A stretch of 64,000 bases of DNA from GCA-2733415 sp965178655 (GTDB taxonomy: Bacteria > Bacteroidota > Bacteroidia > Flavobacteriales > Flavobacteriaceae), in assembly GCA_965178655.1 (NCBI GenBank), contig OZ238266.1, positions 1,550,001-1,614,000 on the forward strand, in the 5' to 3' direction. A program made the translations under genes and the position numbers. The notes beneath the pieces were generated by a model. It was not told where the DNA came from, searched no databases, and saw only the letters and a list, made by a program, of their open reading frames with translations. Below, piece after piece: positions 17,487 to 26,910 of this stretch (positions within the stretch are counted from its first letter, which is position 1; every line of letters begins with the position of its first letter).

Positions 17487-19310
17487 ATGTTTAAACATTT
17501 TAAAGGCGACTTATTTGGTGGTATTACCGCAGGTGTAGTTGCATTGCCATTAGCATTAGCTTTTGGTGTTAGTTCTGGTTTAGGTCCTAGTGCAGGATTG
17601 TACGGTGCTATTTTCGTAAGTTTTTTTGCCGCGCTATTTGGCGGAACTAATACTCAAATTTCGGGGCCAACCGCACCTATGACAGCTGTTAGTATGGTTG
17701 TTATTGCAGGGATTATTGCTGCTTTTGATGGCGATGTGTCTAAAGCACTACCCGCTATTTTAACGGTGTTTTTGTTAGCAGGATTAATGCAAGTAGTCCT
17801 TGGTTTGGTAGGATTAGGTAAATATATCAAATATATTCCTTATCCAGTAGTTTCAGGGTTTATGACAGCTATTGGAGTTATTATACTAATAACGCAAATT
17901 TCACCTTCAATAGGGTATTACCCAAAAGAAGATGTCGCGTTTGTAAGTCAATTTAACCCTCAGGCTAAAGAAGTTGTTTTAGAAAACATTTTAAAAGACG
18001 AAGTTGCTGAAGGGGTCCTGGTTGTAGAAAACTTTAAGGAGGTTGTAGTTCAGGCTGCAAATATTACTCAAGAACAGATTGATGCAGAATCACAAACATT
18101 GGCTAGCTCAAGTGCTTCAGGGGTACTAGGAACTCTTAAAATACTACCAAGAGCTTTGCAACACATTAAATGGCTAGAGCTGTTATTGGCACTAGGGACT
18201 ATTCTTATTATTTTCGGATTTAAGCGTATTACGAACAAAGTACCAAGTACATTGGTAGCACTTATAGTAATGTCTGGAATTGCTGTAGGTTTTAATTTAG
18301 ATTATAGACCAATACAGGAAATACCTGGAGGTTTGCCAATTCCAAACTTTGAAATTTTTACCGATTTTAAACTCAATAGTATTACGCCATATATTTTTAC
18401 AGCACTTACTTTAGCGCTTTTAGGAGCTATCGACTCATTGTTAACCTCTGTTGTTGCAGATAACATGACCAAAACCAAACACAACCCAAACAAAGAATTG
18501 ATTGGGCAAGGAATAGGGAATAGTATTGCTGCATTTTTTGGAGGTATTCCAGGAGCAGGAGCTACTATTAGAACGGTAGTAAATATAAATGCAGGAGGTA
18601 AAACCAGACTTTCTGGTATGGTAGCAGGAATAATGTTGCTTGTTATACTATTAGCATTAGGACCTATTGCTTCAAAAATCCCTGCAGCTGTTTTGGCAGG
18701 TATATTAATTACCGTAGGTATTGGAGTAATGGATTATAAAGGATTAAAAGCAATACCATACATGCCACGTACTGAAGTGATAATTATGATCGTTGTACTC
18801 GTGTTGTCATCAGTATGGAATTTAGTATATGCCGTGGGAATTGGTCTGGTAATTGCATCACTGATGTTTATGAAAAAAATGGGCGATTTAACAGCAGAAC
18901 GTTCAGATGTAAAATCACTTAAAAACGAAAAAAGATGGTCAGATGAGCTCGGTTTTCCAGAATGTTTTGAGGAAGAAGTTTTTATAAAGCATCTAAAAGG
19001 ACCTTTGTTTTTTGGTTCTACAAGTGATTTTCAACAATTATCAAGGCAAATACCAGATACAGCATCTATAATCATCATCAGAATGTCACGAATGCAATAT
19101 ATTGATCAATCAGGGTTATATGCCATGGAAGATGTATTGGTTGATCTAGTAAAAAACGGCAAAAAGGTGTTGATGGTTGGCGTGCCAAAACAGCCTAAAT
19201 ATATGCTTGAACGTATAGATATTATTCCAGATTTAATTCCAAAAGAACATCTATTCGAAAACTTTAAAGAATGTTTAATTTGGGTTAAACAAAACACTAA
19301 ATTATTATAA
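17487..19310 (+). CDS. SulP-family anion transporter with C-terminal STAS domain
   Basis: A 607-residue inner-membrane transporter (SLC26/SulP). The N-terminal half has the family opening ('DLFGGITAGVVALPLALAFGVSSG'), many membrane helices through about residue 480, and 'ALLGAIDSLLTSVVADNM' plus 'NSIAAFFGGIPGAGATIRTVVNINAGGKTRLSG' in the transport core (quoted in parts). A cytoplasmic STAS domain (about 500-600) contains 'MSRMQYIDQSGLYAMEDVL'. Family members carry sulfate, bicarbonate or other anions. The carbonic anhydrase gene begins one base after its stop, which argues for bicarbonate, as in BicA-type systems; this substrate is inferred from context. Confidence 0.93.
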   Translation: MFKHFKGDLFGGITAGVVALPLALAFGVSSGLGPSAGLYGAIFVSFFAALFGGTNTQISGPTAPMTAVSMVVIAGIIAAFDGDVSKALPAILTVFLLAGLMQVVLGLVGLGKYIKYIPYPVVSGFMTAIGVIILITQISPSIGYYPKEDVAFVSQFNPQAKEVVLENILKDEVAEGVLVVENFKEVVVQAANITQEQIDAESQTLASSSASGVLGTLKILPRALQHIKWLELLLALGTILIIFGFKRITNKVPSTLVALIVMSGIAVGFNLDYRPIQEIPGGLPIPNFEIFTDFKLNSITPYIFTALTLALLGAIDSLLTSVVADNMTKTKHNPNKELIGQGIGNSIAAFFGGIPGAGATIRTVVNINAGGKTRLSGMVAGIMLLVILLALGPIASKIPAAVLAGILITVGIGVMDYKGLKAIPYMPRTEVIIMIVVLVLSSVWNLVYAVGIGLVIASLMFMKKMGDLTAERSDVKSLKNEKRWSDELGFPECFEEEVFIKHLKGPLFFGSTSDFQQLSRQIPDTASIIIIRMSRMQYIDQSGLYAMEDVLVDLVKNGKKVLMVGVPKQPKYMLERIDIIPDLIPKEHLFENFKECLIWVKQNTKLL

Positions 19311-19311
19311 T

Positions 19312-19914
19312 ATGAAAACACAAACAAAAATAACACAAAGTAACCTTACACCAAAAAAAGCACATAGCATGTTGGTTGAAGGAAATAAAAGATTCACTCA
19401 AAATTTAAAAGCAGAAAGAGATTTCCAAACTCAAGTTAGAGAAACAAGTAGCGGACAATACCCTTTTGCAGTAATACTTAGTTGTATAGACTCAAGAGTT
19501 CCTGTTGAGCATGTTTTTGATCAAGGTATTGGAGGTGTTTTTAGCGCAAGAGTTGCTGGAAATATTGTTAATGAAGATGTGCTTGGTTCTATGGAATACG
19601 CATGTAAAGTTGCAGGATCTAAAATAGTAGTAGTAATGGGACATACCAGTTGTGGAGCAGTAACCGCTGCTTGCGAACATGTTGAGTTAGGGAATATTAC
19701 TGCATTGTTAAGTAAAATTCAACCTGCAGTTAATGCCGTTGATGCCGAAATGAGTAGTGATAAAGTAGAAAAAGTTGCTGCCATGAACGTGAAACTTTCA
19801 ATTGAACGAATTAGAAAAGAAAGTTCAATATTAGCAACATTAGAAAAAGAAGGTGCAATAGAAATTGTTGGCGCTATGTATGATGTAAGTACAGGTGTAG
19901 TTAATTTTTATTAG
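19312..19914 (+). CDS. Beta-class carbonic anhydrase
   Basis: A 200-residue zinc enzyme that interconverts CO2 and bicarbonate. Ligands and the Asp-Arg pair are visible: Cys58, Asp60 and Arg62 in 'SCIDSRV', His111 and Cys114 in 'GHTSCGAV'. The length and the 'GGVFSARVAGNIV' segment are typical of the plant-like beta class. No signal peptide is evident, so it should act in the cytoplasm. The one-base gap to the SulP gene indicates cotranscription and a joint role in inorganic carbon supply or pH balance. Confidence 0.95.
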   Translation: MKTQTKITQSNLTPKKAHSMLVEGNKRFTQNLKAERDFQTQVRETSSGQYPFAVILSCIDSRVPVEHVFDQGIGGVFSARVAGNIVNEDVLGSMEYACKVAGSKIVVVMGHTSCGAVTAACEHVELGNITALLSKIQPAVNAVDAEMSSDKVEKVAAMNVKLSIERIRKESSILATLEKEGAIEIVGAMYDVSTGVVNFY

Positions 19915-19965
19915 CAAAACAAAACCTTTGCGCAATGCTACAGCATAGGGCAGGATTAATATACT

Positions 19966-19997
19966 AAAGGTAGTGATTTTATATCACTACCTTTTTT
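19966..19997 (+). terminator. Terminator after the carbonic anhydrase gene
   Basis: AAAGGTAGTGAT and ATCACTACCTTT form a 12-bp stem with a 5-base loop, followed by T residues. Confidence 0.9.
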
Positions 19998-20196
19998 GTT
20001 GATACCCGATTAGAGTTACATAGCTTAACGCAGTCCTCATGTGTTAAGAGCTGTTTAATTGGTATTAGTTACAATATGCCCTTTGTTCTTGATTTTAAAA
20101 GCGTAGCGGTCTATTATCTTTGTCAGTCACTAGTATTCTTTATGTAGTATGACATATTTTAATGGTTGTAAATGACAAAACAATTTACAGATAGTA

Positions 20197-20204
20197 TATA
20201 TTTG
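20197..20204 (+). promoter_or_regulatory. Putative -7 element of dgt
   Basis: TATATTTG matches TAnnTTTG and lies 19 bp before the dgt ATG. Confidence 0.5.
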
Positions 20205-20223
20205 TTTTACAAATTTTTAAAGT

Positions 20224-21558
20224 ATGATGAACTGGGAACAATTACTGTCACTTAAACGATATGGTGATACCGAAAAGCGGGCACGAAAAGAGCAAGATGA
20301 AAACAGACTTGGGTTTGAGGTAGATTATGATAGAATTATTTTTTCATCAGCCTTTAGAAGCTTGCAAGATAAGACGCAGGTAATTCCTTTGTCAAAAACC
20401 GATTTTGTACACACGCGGCTTACTCATAGTTTAGAGGTTTCTGTAGTGGCGCGTTCATTAGGTAGAATTGTTGGAAAGCAAATTATAGCAAAATATCCAG
20501 AATTGAGTACGGACTTAGGGTATAAAGCAACCGATTTTGGTGCCATAACCGCAACAGCTGCATTGGCACATGATATAGGAAATCCGCCTTTTGGACATTC
20601 TGGAGAAAAGGCCATAGGAGAATTTTTTAAAACTGGAAAAGGAGTAGAGTTTAAATCTCAGTTAACGCCAAAGCAGTATCAAGACCTCGTTAGTTTTGAA
20701 GGAAATGCCAATGGTTTTAGAATTTTGTCTAACACAGAGGAGGCTTTACGACTGTCTTATGCCACCTTAGGTGCTTTTATGAAATACCCAAAAGAATCTT
20801 TGCCTGTTAAGCCAACAACGCATATTGCGGATAAGAAATATGGTTTTTTTCAGGAACAGAAAGAAATGTTTTATGATGTAGCTACCTCAATAGGGTTAAC
20901 ACAAACCCGTACTGGAGCATTTTCTAGTTTTTCACGACACCCATTAACTTTTTTAGTTGAAGCCGCAGATGATATCTGCTATACTATAATTGATTTTGAA
21001 GACGGTATTAATTTAGGGTTGATTAATGAGGAGTTTGCGCTAGAGTATTTAATTAAATTAGTAAAACATACTATTGATATAAAAAAATACCAAGGATTAA
21101 AAACAACAAAAACACGAGTAGCGTATTTACGAGCTTTAGCAATTAGTACGTTAATAAACGAAGCGGCCATTGTTTTTATGAATAATGAAACCGAAATTCT
21201 ATCAGGAAACTTTGATAGAGGGTTATTGGATAGGTGTGCCTACGAACCTCAAATCACTGATATTATTAAGATGAGTGTTGAAAATGTATACCAGAGTAAA
21301 GAGGTGGTAGAGAAAGAATTGATTGGTTATCAGGTGCTTTCAAAACTACTAGAGGTGTATATTACTGCGGTGAATAACAAAACAATAGGTAAGCAAACAA
21401 ATTATGATAAGCTTGTGCTAAAAACCTTGCCGGCGGATACTTCCTTTTTTTCTGAGGACTTATATATAAGGTTGTTGAGTGTGTCGAGTTATGTAGCGTC
21501 TTTAACGGATAGTAATGCGTTATTGCGATATAGAAAACTGATGGGCATGGTGTTTTAG
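20224..21558 (+). CDS. dgt: Deoxyguanosinetriphosphate triphosphohydrolase (dGTPase)
   Basis: A 444-residue cytoplasmic HD-domain hydrolase that splits dNTPs, classically dGTP, into nucleoside and triphosphate. The family pattern is clear: 'YDRIIFSSAFRSLQDKTQV' at the N-terminus, the first metal His in 'HTRLTHSLEV', the HD pair in 'AHDIGNPPFGHSGE', and later 'EAADDICYTIIDFEDG'. Length fits the bacterial dGTPase type 2/Dgt group. In other bacteria it affects dNTP pools, replication fidelity and phage resistance. The start could be either of two adjacent Met codons; 20224 is used. Confidence 0.95.
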   Translation: MMNWEQLLSLKRYGDTEKRARKEQDENRLGFEVDYDRIIFSSAFRSLQDKTQVIPLSKTDFVHTRLTHSLEVSVVARSLGRIVGKQIIAKYPELSTDLGYKATDFGAITATAALAHDIGNPPFGHSGEKAIGEFFKTGKGVEFKSQLTPKQYQDLVSFEGNANGFRILSNTEEALRLSYATLGAFMKYPKESLPVKPTTHIADKKYGFFQEQKEMFYDVATSIGLTQTRTGAFSSFSRHPLTFLVEAADDICYTIIDFEDGINLGLINEEFALEYLIKLVKHTIDIKKYQGLKTTKTRVAYLRALAISTLINEAAIVFMNNETEILSGNFDRGLLDRCAYEPQITDIIKMSVENVYQSKEVVEKELIGYQVLSKLLEVYITAVNNKTIGKQTNYDKLVLKTLPADTSFFSEDLYIRLLSVSSYVASLTDSNALLRYRKLMGMVF

Positions 21559-21591
21559 GAGCCCTCAATAGTAGTTAAACAGAATATATAA

Positions 21592-21621
21592 AAAAAGCAC
21601 AACCGTTAAGTTGTGCTTTTT
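21592..21621. terminator. Bidirectional terminator between dgt and the cold-shock gene
   Basis: AAAAAGCACAAC (21592-21603) pairs with GTTGTGCTTTTT (21610-21621) around a 6-base loop; the A and T runs allow function for both convergent genes. Confidence 0.88.
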
Positions 21622-21644
21622 GTGTTTTGAAAAAGATAAATAAA

Positions 21645-21839
21645 TTATCCGATAACTTCTACTTGAGTAGCTATTTTTCCTTTTTTTCCGTCTTCTTCAG
21701 CGTATTCTACTTTATCTCCTTCGTTAAGAGATTCTCCGTCAATTGCTGTAACGTGAACAAAAATATCTTGTCCTGTTTCGTCGTTTGTAATGAATCCAAA
21801 TCCTTTTGAATCATTAAAAAATTTTACTGTACCTGTCAT
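21645..21839 (-). CDS. Cold-shock domain protein (CspA family)
   Basis: A 64-residue single-domain OB-fold nucleic-acid-binding protein, an RNA chaperone in this family. Both RNA-binding motifs are present: 'KGFGFI' (RNP1) and 'DIFVHV' (RNP2). The strongly acidic centre ('GDKVEYAEEDGKKGK') is typical of flavobacterial Csp. It is a single-gene unit with a canonical promoter and a short leader of about 22 bases, unlike the long cold-responsive leader of E. coli cspA, so classic leader-based cold induction seems unlikely here. Confidence 0.95.
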   Translation of the reverse strand: MTGTVKFFNDSKGFGFITNDETGQDIFVHVTAIDGESLNEGDKVEYAEEDGKKGKIATQVEVIG

Positions 21840-21867
21840 TTTAATTGTATTATAATAATAATTGGTG

Positions 21868-21896
21868 CAAATGTATACTTATTATTTGTATTACAA
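21868..21896 (-). promoter_or_regulatory. Promoter of the cold-shock gene
   Basis: On the minus strand TTG (21896-21894), an 18-base spacer and TACATTTG (21875-21868) match the Bacteroidota -33/-7 consensus well. The transcription start is predicted near 21861. Confidence 0.7.
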
Positions 21897-21910
21897 GTCT
21901 TTTTTTAGAT

Positions 21911-22147
21911 TTAATCTAAAAAAGTATCTGCCTCATCTTTAATTTTTTTAAACGTAGCGTCTGTAATCATATAGTCTTTTGCATTTTTGTTTTTGTATCT
22001 ATGTACTATAAACAAAGGCATCCAGACTAAAAACAGTCCTAGTACTGCAACGCCAATATATGGGTTGTTGTTAATGTCTTGGCTGTAAAATCCGTAAGCA
22101 CCAATAACTAGAATAATGCTAAAAATAAGGATTAATGCTATTTTCAT
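21911..22147 (-). CDS. Small inner-membrane protein coupled to aspS
   Basis: A 78-residue protein with two membrane helices (about residues 3-21 and 31-49) and a basic cytoplasmic tail that ends in acidic residues ('FKKIKDEADTFLD'). Its ATG overlaps the aspS stop by four bases (ATGA), so it is translated from the aspS transcript. No domain is recognised. Small two-helix proteins like this are common beside housekeeping genes in Flavobacteriia and their role is unknown. Confidence 0.8.
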   Translation of the reverse strand: MKIALILIFSIILVIGAYGFYSQDINNNPYIGVAVLGLFLVWMPLFIVHRYKNKNAKDYMITDATFKKIKDEADTFLD

Positions 22148-23895
22148 TTGCTGCTAAGTTGTAAATGTAGTTCGTTTAGCTGTGTGTCATTAAGTGCTGC
22201 GGGAGCGTCAATCATAACATCTCTTCCTGAATTATTTTTAGGAAAAGCAATAAAGTCACGAATCGTTTCTTGTCCGCCAAGAATAGCAACCAATCTATCA
22301 AGTCCAAATGCTAATCCGCCATGTGGTGGTGCACCATATTCAAATGCATCCATTAAGAATCCAAATTGCGCTTTGGCTTCTTCTTCTGAAAACCCTAAGT
22401 GCTTTAGCATTGTAGCTTGTATTTCTTTGTCGTGAATTCTAATTGATCCGCCGCCAATTTCATTTCCGTTAAGCACCAAATCATATGCATTTGCTTTAAC
22501 GTCTCCTGGAGCGCTTTCAAGAAGTGCTAATTGCCCAGGTTTTGGAGATGTAAAAGGGTGGTGCATTGCATGGTAGTGACCAGTATCTTCATCAAGCTCT
22601 AATAAAGGAAAGTCAATAACCCATAATGGAGCAAATACTTTAGGGTCTCGTAAGCCTAAACGTTCAGCAAGTTCCATACGTAGGGCGCTTAACTGCGCGC
22701 GTACTTTGGTAGTGGCACCAGATAAAACACAAATTAAATCTCCTGGCTTAGCGTTTGTCTTAGCGGCCCAATTAGCTAAATCATCTTGGTCATAAAATTT
22801 ATCAACGGACGATTTAAAACTGCCATCTTCATTACATTTTACGTAAACCATACCTAGCGCACCAACTTGCGGTCTGCGTACCCAGTTAATAAGTTTGTCT
22901 ATTTCTTTTCTGGTGTATGATGCTCCTCCAGGAACGGCAATACCTACAACCAACTCTGCGTTGTTAAATACTTTAAATTCTTTATGTTGTGTACAGCTAT
23001 TAAGTTCGCCAAATTCCATTCCAAACCTAATATCAGGTTTGTCATTTCCGTATAAACGCATAGCATCATCGTATAGCATTCTAGGAAATTTTTCTATTTC
23101 AACACCATTAATTTCTTTTAATAGGTGACGAGTAAGTCCTTCAAAAATATTTAAAATATCTTCTTGTTCTACAAAAGCCATCTCACAGTCAATTTGTGTA
23201 AACTCAGGCTGTCTGTCGGCACGTAAATCTTCATCTCTAAAGCATTTTACAATTTGAAAATACTTGTCCATTCCACCAACCATTAATAGTTGTTTAAATG
23301 TTTGTGGCGATTGTGGTAGTGCGTAAAATTGCCCTTCATTCATTCGAGAAGGTACTACAAAATCACGTGCGCCTTCTGGCGTTGATTTTATTAAATATGG
23401 TGTTTCTATCTCAATAAATTCTTGGTCAGACAAATACTTTCTAACTTCCATAGCAACTTTATGACGAAAGATTAAGCTGTTTTTTACAGGGTTTCTTCTA
23501 ATGTCTAAGTATCTGTACTTCATGCGTAGCTCTTCTCCACCATCCGTTTCATTTTCTATTGTAAAAGGGGGAAGTATAGCGGTGTTTAATACCTCTAATT
23601 TATTAACAAGCACCTCAATGGCTCCTGTTGTTAGGTTTGCGTTTTTTGACTCACGCTCAATAACAGTTCCTGTAACCTGTACTACAAACTCACGACCTAA
23701 TGATCTTGCTTTTTCCATCATATCAGCAGGTGTGCGTTCTTCATCAAATATTAATTGTGTAATACCATATCTGTCACGTAAATCAACCCATATCATGAAT
23801 CCTTTATCTCTAGATTTTTGTACCCATCCTGCTAAGGTAATTTCGGTATTAATATGTGAGGCGTTTAGTTCGCCATTTGTATGACTTCTGTACAT
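22144..23895 (-). CDS. aspS: Aspartyl-tRNA synthetase
   Basis: A 583-residue class II aminoacyl-tRNA synthetase. An N-terminal OB anticodon-binding domain ('VTLAGWVQKSRDKGFMIWVDLRDRYG' region), the catalytic core with motif 2 ('FRDEDLRADRQPEFTQID'), a GAD insert and motif 3 ('GLAFGLDRLVAIL') are seen. The open frame extends 30 codons further upstream, but the start at 23895 is chosen. The protein there begins 'MYRSHTNGEL', as in relatives, and a -7 element lies at 23913-23920, so a longer product would have to start upstream of the promoter. The small membrane gene at 21911 is coupled to its stop. Confidence 0.97.
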   Translation of the reverse strand: MYRSHTNGELNASHINTEITLAGWVQKSRDKGFMIWVDLRDRYGITQLIFDEERTPADMMEKARSLGREFVVQVTGTVIERESKNANLTTGAIEVLVNKLEVLNTAILPPFTIENETDGGEELRMKYRYLDIRRNPVKNSLIFRHKVAMEVRKYLSDQEFIEIETPYLIKSTPEGARDFVVPSRMNEGQFYALPQSPQTFKQLLMVGGMDKYFQIVKCFRDEDLRADRQPEFTQIDCEMAFVEQEDILNIFEGLTRHLLKEINGVEIEKFPRMLYDDAMRLYGNDKPDIRFGMEFGELNSCTQHKEFKVFNNAELVVGIAVPGGASYTRKEIDKLINWVRRPQVGALGMVYVKCNEDGSFKSSVDKFYDQDDLANWAAKTNAKPGDLICVLSGATTKVRAQLSALRMELAERLGLRDPKVFAPLWVIDFPLLELDEDTGHYHAMHHPFTSPKPGQLALLESAPGDVKANAYDLVLNGNEIGGGSIRIHDKEIQATMLKHLGFSEEEAKAQFGFLMDAFEYGAPPHGGLAFGLDRLVAILGGQETIRDFIAFPKNNSGRDVMIDAPAALNDTQLNELHLQLSSK

Positions 23896-23912
23896 AATTG
23901 TAAATTTGGTTG

Positions 23913-23920
23913 CAAATTTA
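23913..23920 (-). promoter_or_regulatory. Putative -7 element of aspS; decides the start codon
   Basis: TAAATTTG on the minus strand matches TAnnTTTG. The transcript would start near 23906, leaving a leader of only about 10 bases before the ATG at 23895 and excluding the upstream alternative starts. Confidence 0.55.
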
Positions 23921-24183
23921 GAAAGATATCCTTTTAAAACATATAAAAAACCGCCTATTTTAAGTTTAAACTTAAATATCGACATTTTAGGGACTGTAAA
24001 AAGCGAGTCTTAGTTTTTTTATAAAAATTGTAATAATAATGAGTAGCGCCAAACCTTTTTAATTATGAATATGATAAATACTAAGCGTGTTTGTTAATAA
24101 ATTGTTAAAAATTAAATAAAATTATTGCCAAATAAGCAGTTAAATTTATAATTTAGCCCACAACTAATCTTAAAACCATAATT

Positions 24184-26829
24184 ATGAAACAAGTTTTTAA
24201 ACAAAAAGTGCTACTGTGCTTAATGGTATTATTCCCTTTAACACTCTTGGCACAAGGCGTTGTAACTGGAAGTGTTACCGAAGACAGTAGTAATAGTCCG
24301 TTAATGGGCGCAAATGTTGTCGTTAAAGGCACTACAAATGGAACTACAGTAGATTTTGATGGAAAATTCTCGCTAGATGTAAGTGCTTTCCCGGCAGTAT
24401 TAGTAATTTCTTCTGTAGGGTATGAGACACAAGAGATTTCTGTGTCAAATGCACAAGAAATTTCTGTAGCACTAAAAGATGGTGTAGCACTATCAGAAGT
24501 AGTACTAGTAGGAAACCGTGCAAAACCAAGAACAATTTTAGATTCACCGGTGCCTATTGATAATATAGGTGTGGCAGAACTAAGAAATACTGGTAAGCCA
24601 ACGGTAGATAAGATGTTAACTTATAAAGTGCCTTCTTTTAACTCTACAAATCAAGCAATATCAGATGCAACAGCGCATTTTGATCCAGCAGATTTAAGAG
24701 GATTAGGGCCAAGTAGAACATTAGTATTGGTTAACGGTAAACGTAAAAACCAAAGTGCTTTAGTGTATATTAATGACACTCCGGGTAAAGGAGAAGTTGG
24801 GGTAGATTTGAAAAGTATTCCAGCTGCTGCAATTGAAAGAATTGAAGTATTGCGCGATGGGGCATCAGCACAATACGGATCTGACGCTATTGCAGGTGTT
24901 ATAAACATGGTATTAAAAAAAGACGTTGAGTTTACTACTGTAAATGCATCAACTGGTATTACCACCGAAGGCGATGGGTTTAACTATGGTCTAGATGTAA
25001 ATACGTCATTTAAGCTTAATGATACAGGATACCTGAATATTACAGCAGGATATTATGAGCAAGAAAAAACAAATAGAGCAGGAACTCCTGGAGGAGATGG
25101 TTTGTTTGGTGTTATTTTTGGAGATGATGATATCTTAAACGGTACAACACCATGGTTACAAGATAATCCAGACTTAGGAATGACTATTGGTCAGCCAGAA
25201 TTAACAAAAGCAAACATGTATTTTAATGCAGGCGTACCATTTAAAAACGGCGAAGGAGAGTTATATGCTTTTGGAGGAATGACACACCGTAAAGGAACAA
25301 GTTATGCCTTATACAGAACACCTTACTGGGTAGGTGACCCTCATAATTTATTGCATGAACCAGGAACAGAGTACCAAGGGTTTCAGCCAACTTTTGAAAC
25401 AGAGGTTATGGATAACAACATGACTGTTGGTGCAAAGTTTAAACTAATTGGTTTAGATGTTGACGCAAGTATGACTTACGGTAGAAACGCAATGGATTAC
25501 GAAGTTAACAACAGTATAAATCCAGATTTAGGTGCAGACAGTCCAACATCTTTTAACGTTGGTGGTTATGCATTTAGTAACAGGGTTACTAATTTAGATT
25601 TTTCAAAAGGTTTTGATAAGGTAAGCCTTGCTTTTGGTCTAGAAATGAGATCAGAACGTTTTATTTCTGAGGCAGGAGAACCAGACTCTTATTTTGGAGG
25701 TGGTGTTCAATCATTTCCAGGGTTACAACCAGACAATGCTTTAGATGAAACTAGAGACAACATGGGACTTTATGGAGATTTAGAATGGGAGCCAACAAAT
25801 AAACTATTATTTGGTGGAGCAGTTAGGTATGAAGACTTTAGTGATTTTGGAAGTAATGTGTCTTGGAAAATGAGCAGTCGCTACAAATTAGGAGACAATA
25901 GGGGAGCAATAAGAGCATCTTATAGTACAGGATTTAGAGCACCATCATTACACCAAATATACTTGAGTAATATACAGACATTAGTTTCTGGTGGGACAGT
26001 ATCTAATCAAGGAACATTTAACAATGTAGATCCTGTAATTAGAGACGGATTAGGAGTACCTCAGTTAACTGCAGAAACGTCTGAAAATTTATCTGTAGGT
26101 ATTACATTTAAGCCAGTATCAAACTTATCCTTATCATTAGATTATTACAACGTAAATGTAAACGACCGTGTGTTATTTACAGGAGAAGTTGGGTTTGATG
26201 GTGATACAGGAACAACAAATCCGGTAGAGCAAATTTTAATAGATAACTCTATTACAAGTTTAAAGTTCTTTGTTAATGCAGTAAGTACCAATACGTCTGG
26301 TATTGATATTGTTGCAAATTATAGAAATATTGAGTTAGGAAAAGGAAAATTAGCAGCAACGTTATCGGCTAACTTTAATAATACTAAAATTGTAGGTACA
26401 ATTAAAACACCTACATTATTAGCAGAAAACGGATATGATATTTTTAACCGTAAGGAGCAAGCTAGAATTACATCTTCTCGTCCAAAATCAAAAGTACTTT
26501 TTGGTTTAGATTATAAGATTAACAAGTTTAACTTTATGTTAAATAATACTTACTTTGGAGAGGTAACATGGCAACATGGTAACGATGCTAGTAAAGACCA
26601 AACTTTTTCTGGAAAAGTGATTACGGATTTAATTGTAAACTACGATTTATCAAGCCAATTATCAATGAACATGTCAATAAACAATTTATTAGATGTATAT
26701 CCGGATGAGATAGATACAAAAGGTGATTTTGTAACAGACTTAGGAGGGCGTTTTAAATACCCTTGGGAAGTAAATCAGTTTGGATTTAATGGTACTGTAA
26801 TTAATGCAGGACTAACATATAAGTTTTAA
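24184..26829 (+). CDS. TonB-dependent receptor with N-terminal carboxypeptidase-regulatory-like domain
   Basis: An 881-residue outer-membrane active transporter. In order: signal peptide ending 'LTLLAQ'; a CarboxypepD_reg-like beta-sandwich (about 25-110; 'GSVTEDSSNSPLMGANVVVKG'); the plug (about 120-240; 'LRGLGPSRTLVLVNGKRKN', 'IERIEVLRDGASAQYGSDAIAGVINMVLKK' in parts); and a beta-barrel ending in 'NAGLTYKF'. The plug resembles that of receptors with a conserved 'AQYGSDAIAGVIN' motif. It is not next to a susD gene, so it is not a clear polysaccharide system, and no ligand can be assigned. It is monocistronic, with a strong terminator after it. Confidence 0.92.
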   Translation: MKQVFKQKVLLCLMVLFPLTLLAQGVVTGSVTEDSSNSPLMGANVVVKGTTNGTTVDFDGKFSLDVSAFPAVLVISSVGYETQEISVSNAQEISVALKDGVALSEVVLVGNRAKPRTILDSPVPIDNIGVAELRNTGKPTVDKMLTYKVPSFNSTNQAISDATAHFDPADLRGLGPSRTLVLVNGKRKNQSALVYINDTPGKGEVGVDLKSIPAAAIERIEVLRDGASAQYGSDAIAGVINMVLKKDVEFTTVNASTGITTEGDGFNYGLDVNTSFKLNDTGYLNITAGYYEQEKTNRAGTPGGDGLFGVIFGDDDILNGTTPWLQDNPDLGMTIGQPELTKANMYFNAGVPFKNGEGELYAFGGMTHRKGTSYALYRTPYWVGDPHNLLHEPGTEYQGFQPTFETEVMDNNMTVGAKFKLIGLDVDASMTYGRNAMDYEVNNSINPDLGADSPTSFNVGGYAFSNRVTNLDFSKGFDKVSLAFGLEMRSERFISEAGEPDSYFGGGVQSFPGLQPDNALDETRDNMGLYGDLEWEPTNKLLFGGAVRYEDFSDFGSNVSWKMSSRYKLGDNRGAIRASYSTGFRAPSLHQIYLSNIQTLVSGGTVSNQGTFNNVDPVIRDGLGVPQLTAETSENLSVGITFKPVSNLSLSLDYYNVNVNDRVLFTGEVGFDGDTGTTNPVEQILIDNSITSLKFFVNAVSTNTSGIDIVANYRNIELGKGKLAATLSANFNNTKIVGTIKTPTLLAENGYDIFNRKEQARITSSRPKSKVLFGLDYKINKFNFMLNNTYFGEVTWQHGNDASKDQTFSGKVITDLIVNYDLSSQLSMNMSINNLLDVYPDEIDTKGDFVTDLGGRFKYPWEVNQFGFNGTVINAGLTYKF

Positions 26830-26859
26830 TAAAGCATAAACAGTAACATGTTTAAAAAT

Positions 26860-26888
26860 CAGCGGCTATCTGTAAAAGATAGCCGCTG
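26860..26888. terminator. Terminator between the TonB receptor and the convergent RND operon
   Basis: CAGCGGCTATCT (26860-26871) and AGATAGCCGCTG (26877-26888) form a 12-bp stem with a 5-base loop. T-rich sequence follows on the plus strand. Confidence 0.85.
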
Positions 26889-26910
26889 TTGTTTTAAATA
26901 ATTTAAAGTA

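Larger units (their letters stand above)
19915..20223. other. 309-base intergenic region with terminator and dgt promoter
   Basis: The first part has the terminator for the carbonic anhydrase transcript (arms 19966-19977 and 19983-19994, then T to 19997). The middle shows no coding signal. The end holds TATATTTG (20197-20204), a -7 element 20 bp before dgt. Nothing else was recognised. Confidence 0.6.

Noticed and set aside
22144..23985. Longer aspS form starting at 23985
   Set aside because: A promoter element lies between that start and the conserved N-terminus.
24184..26829. SusC-type polysaccharide receptor
   Set aside because: There is no susD gene next to it; only a general TonB receptor call is supported.
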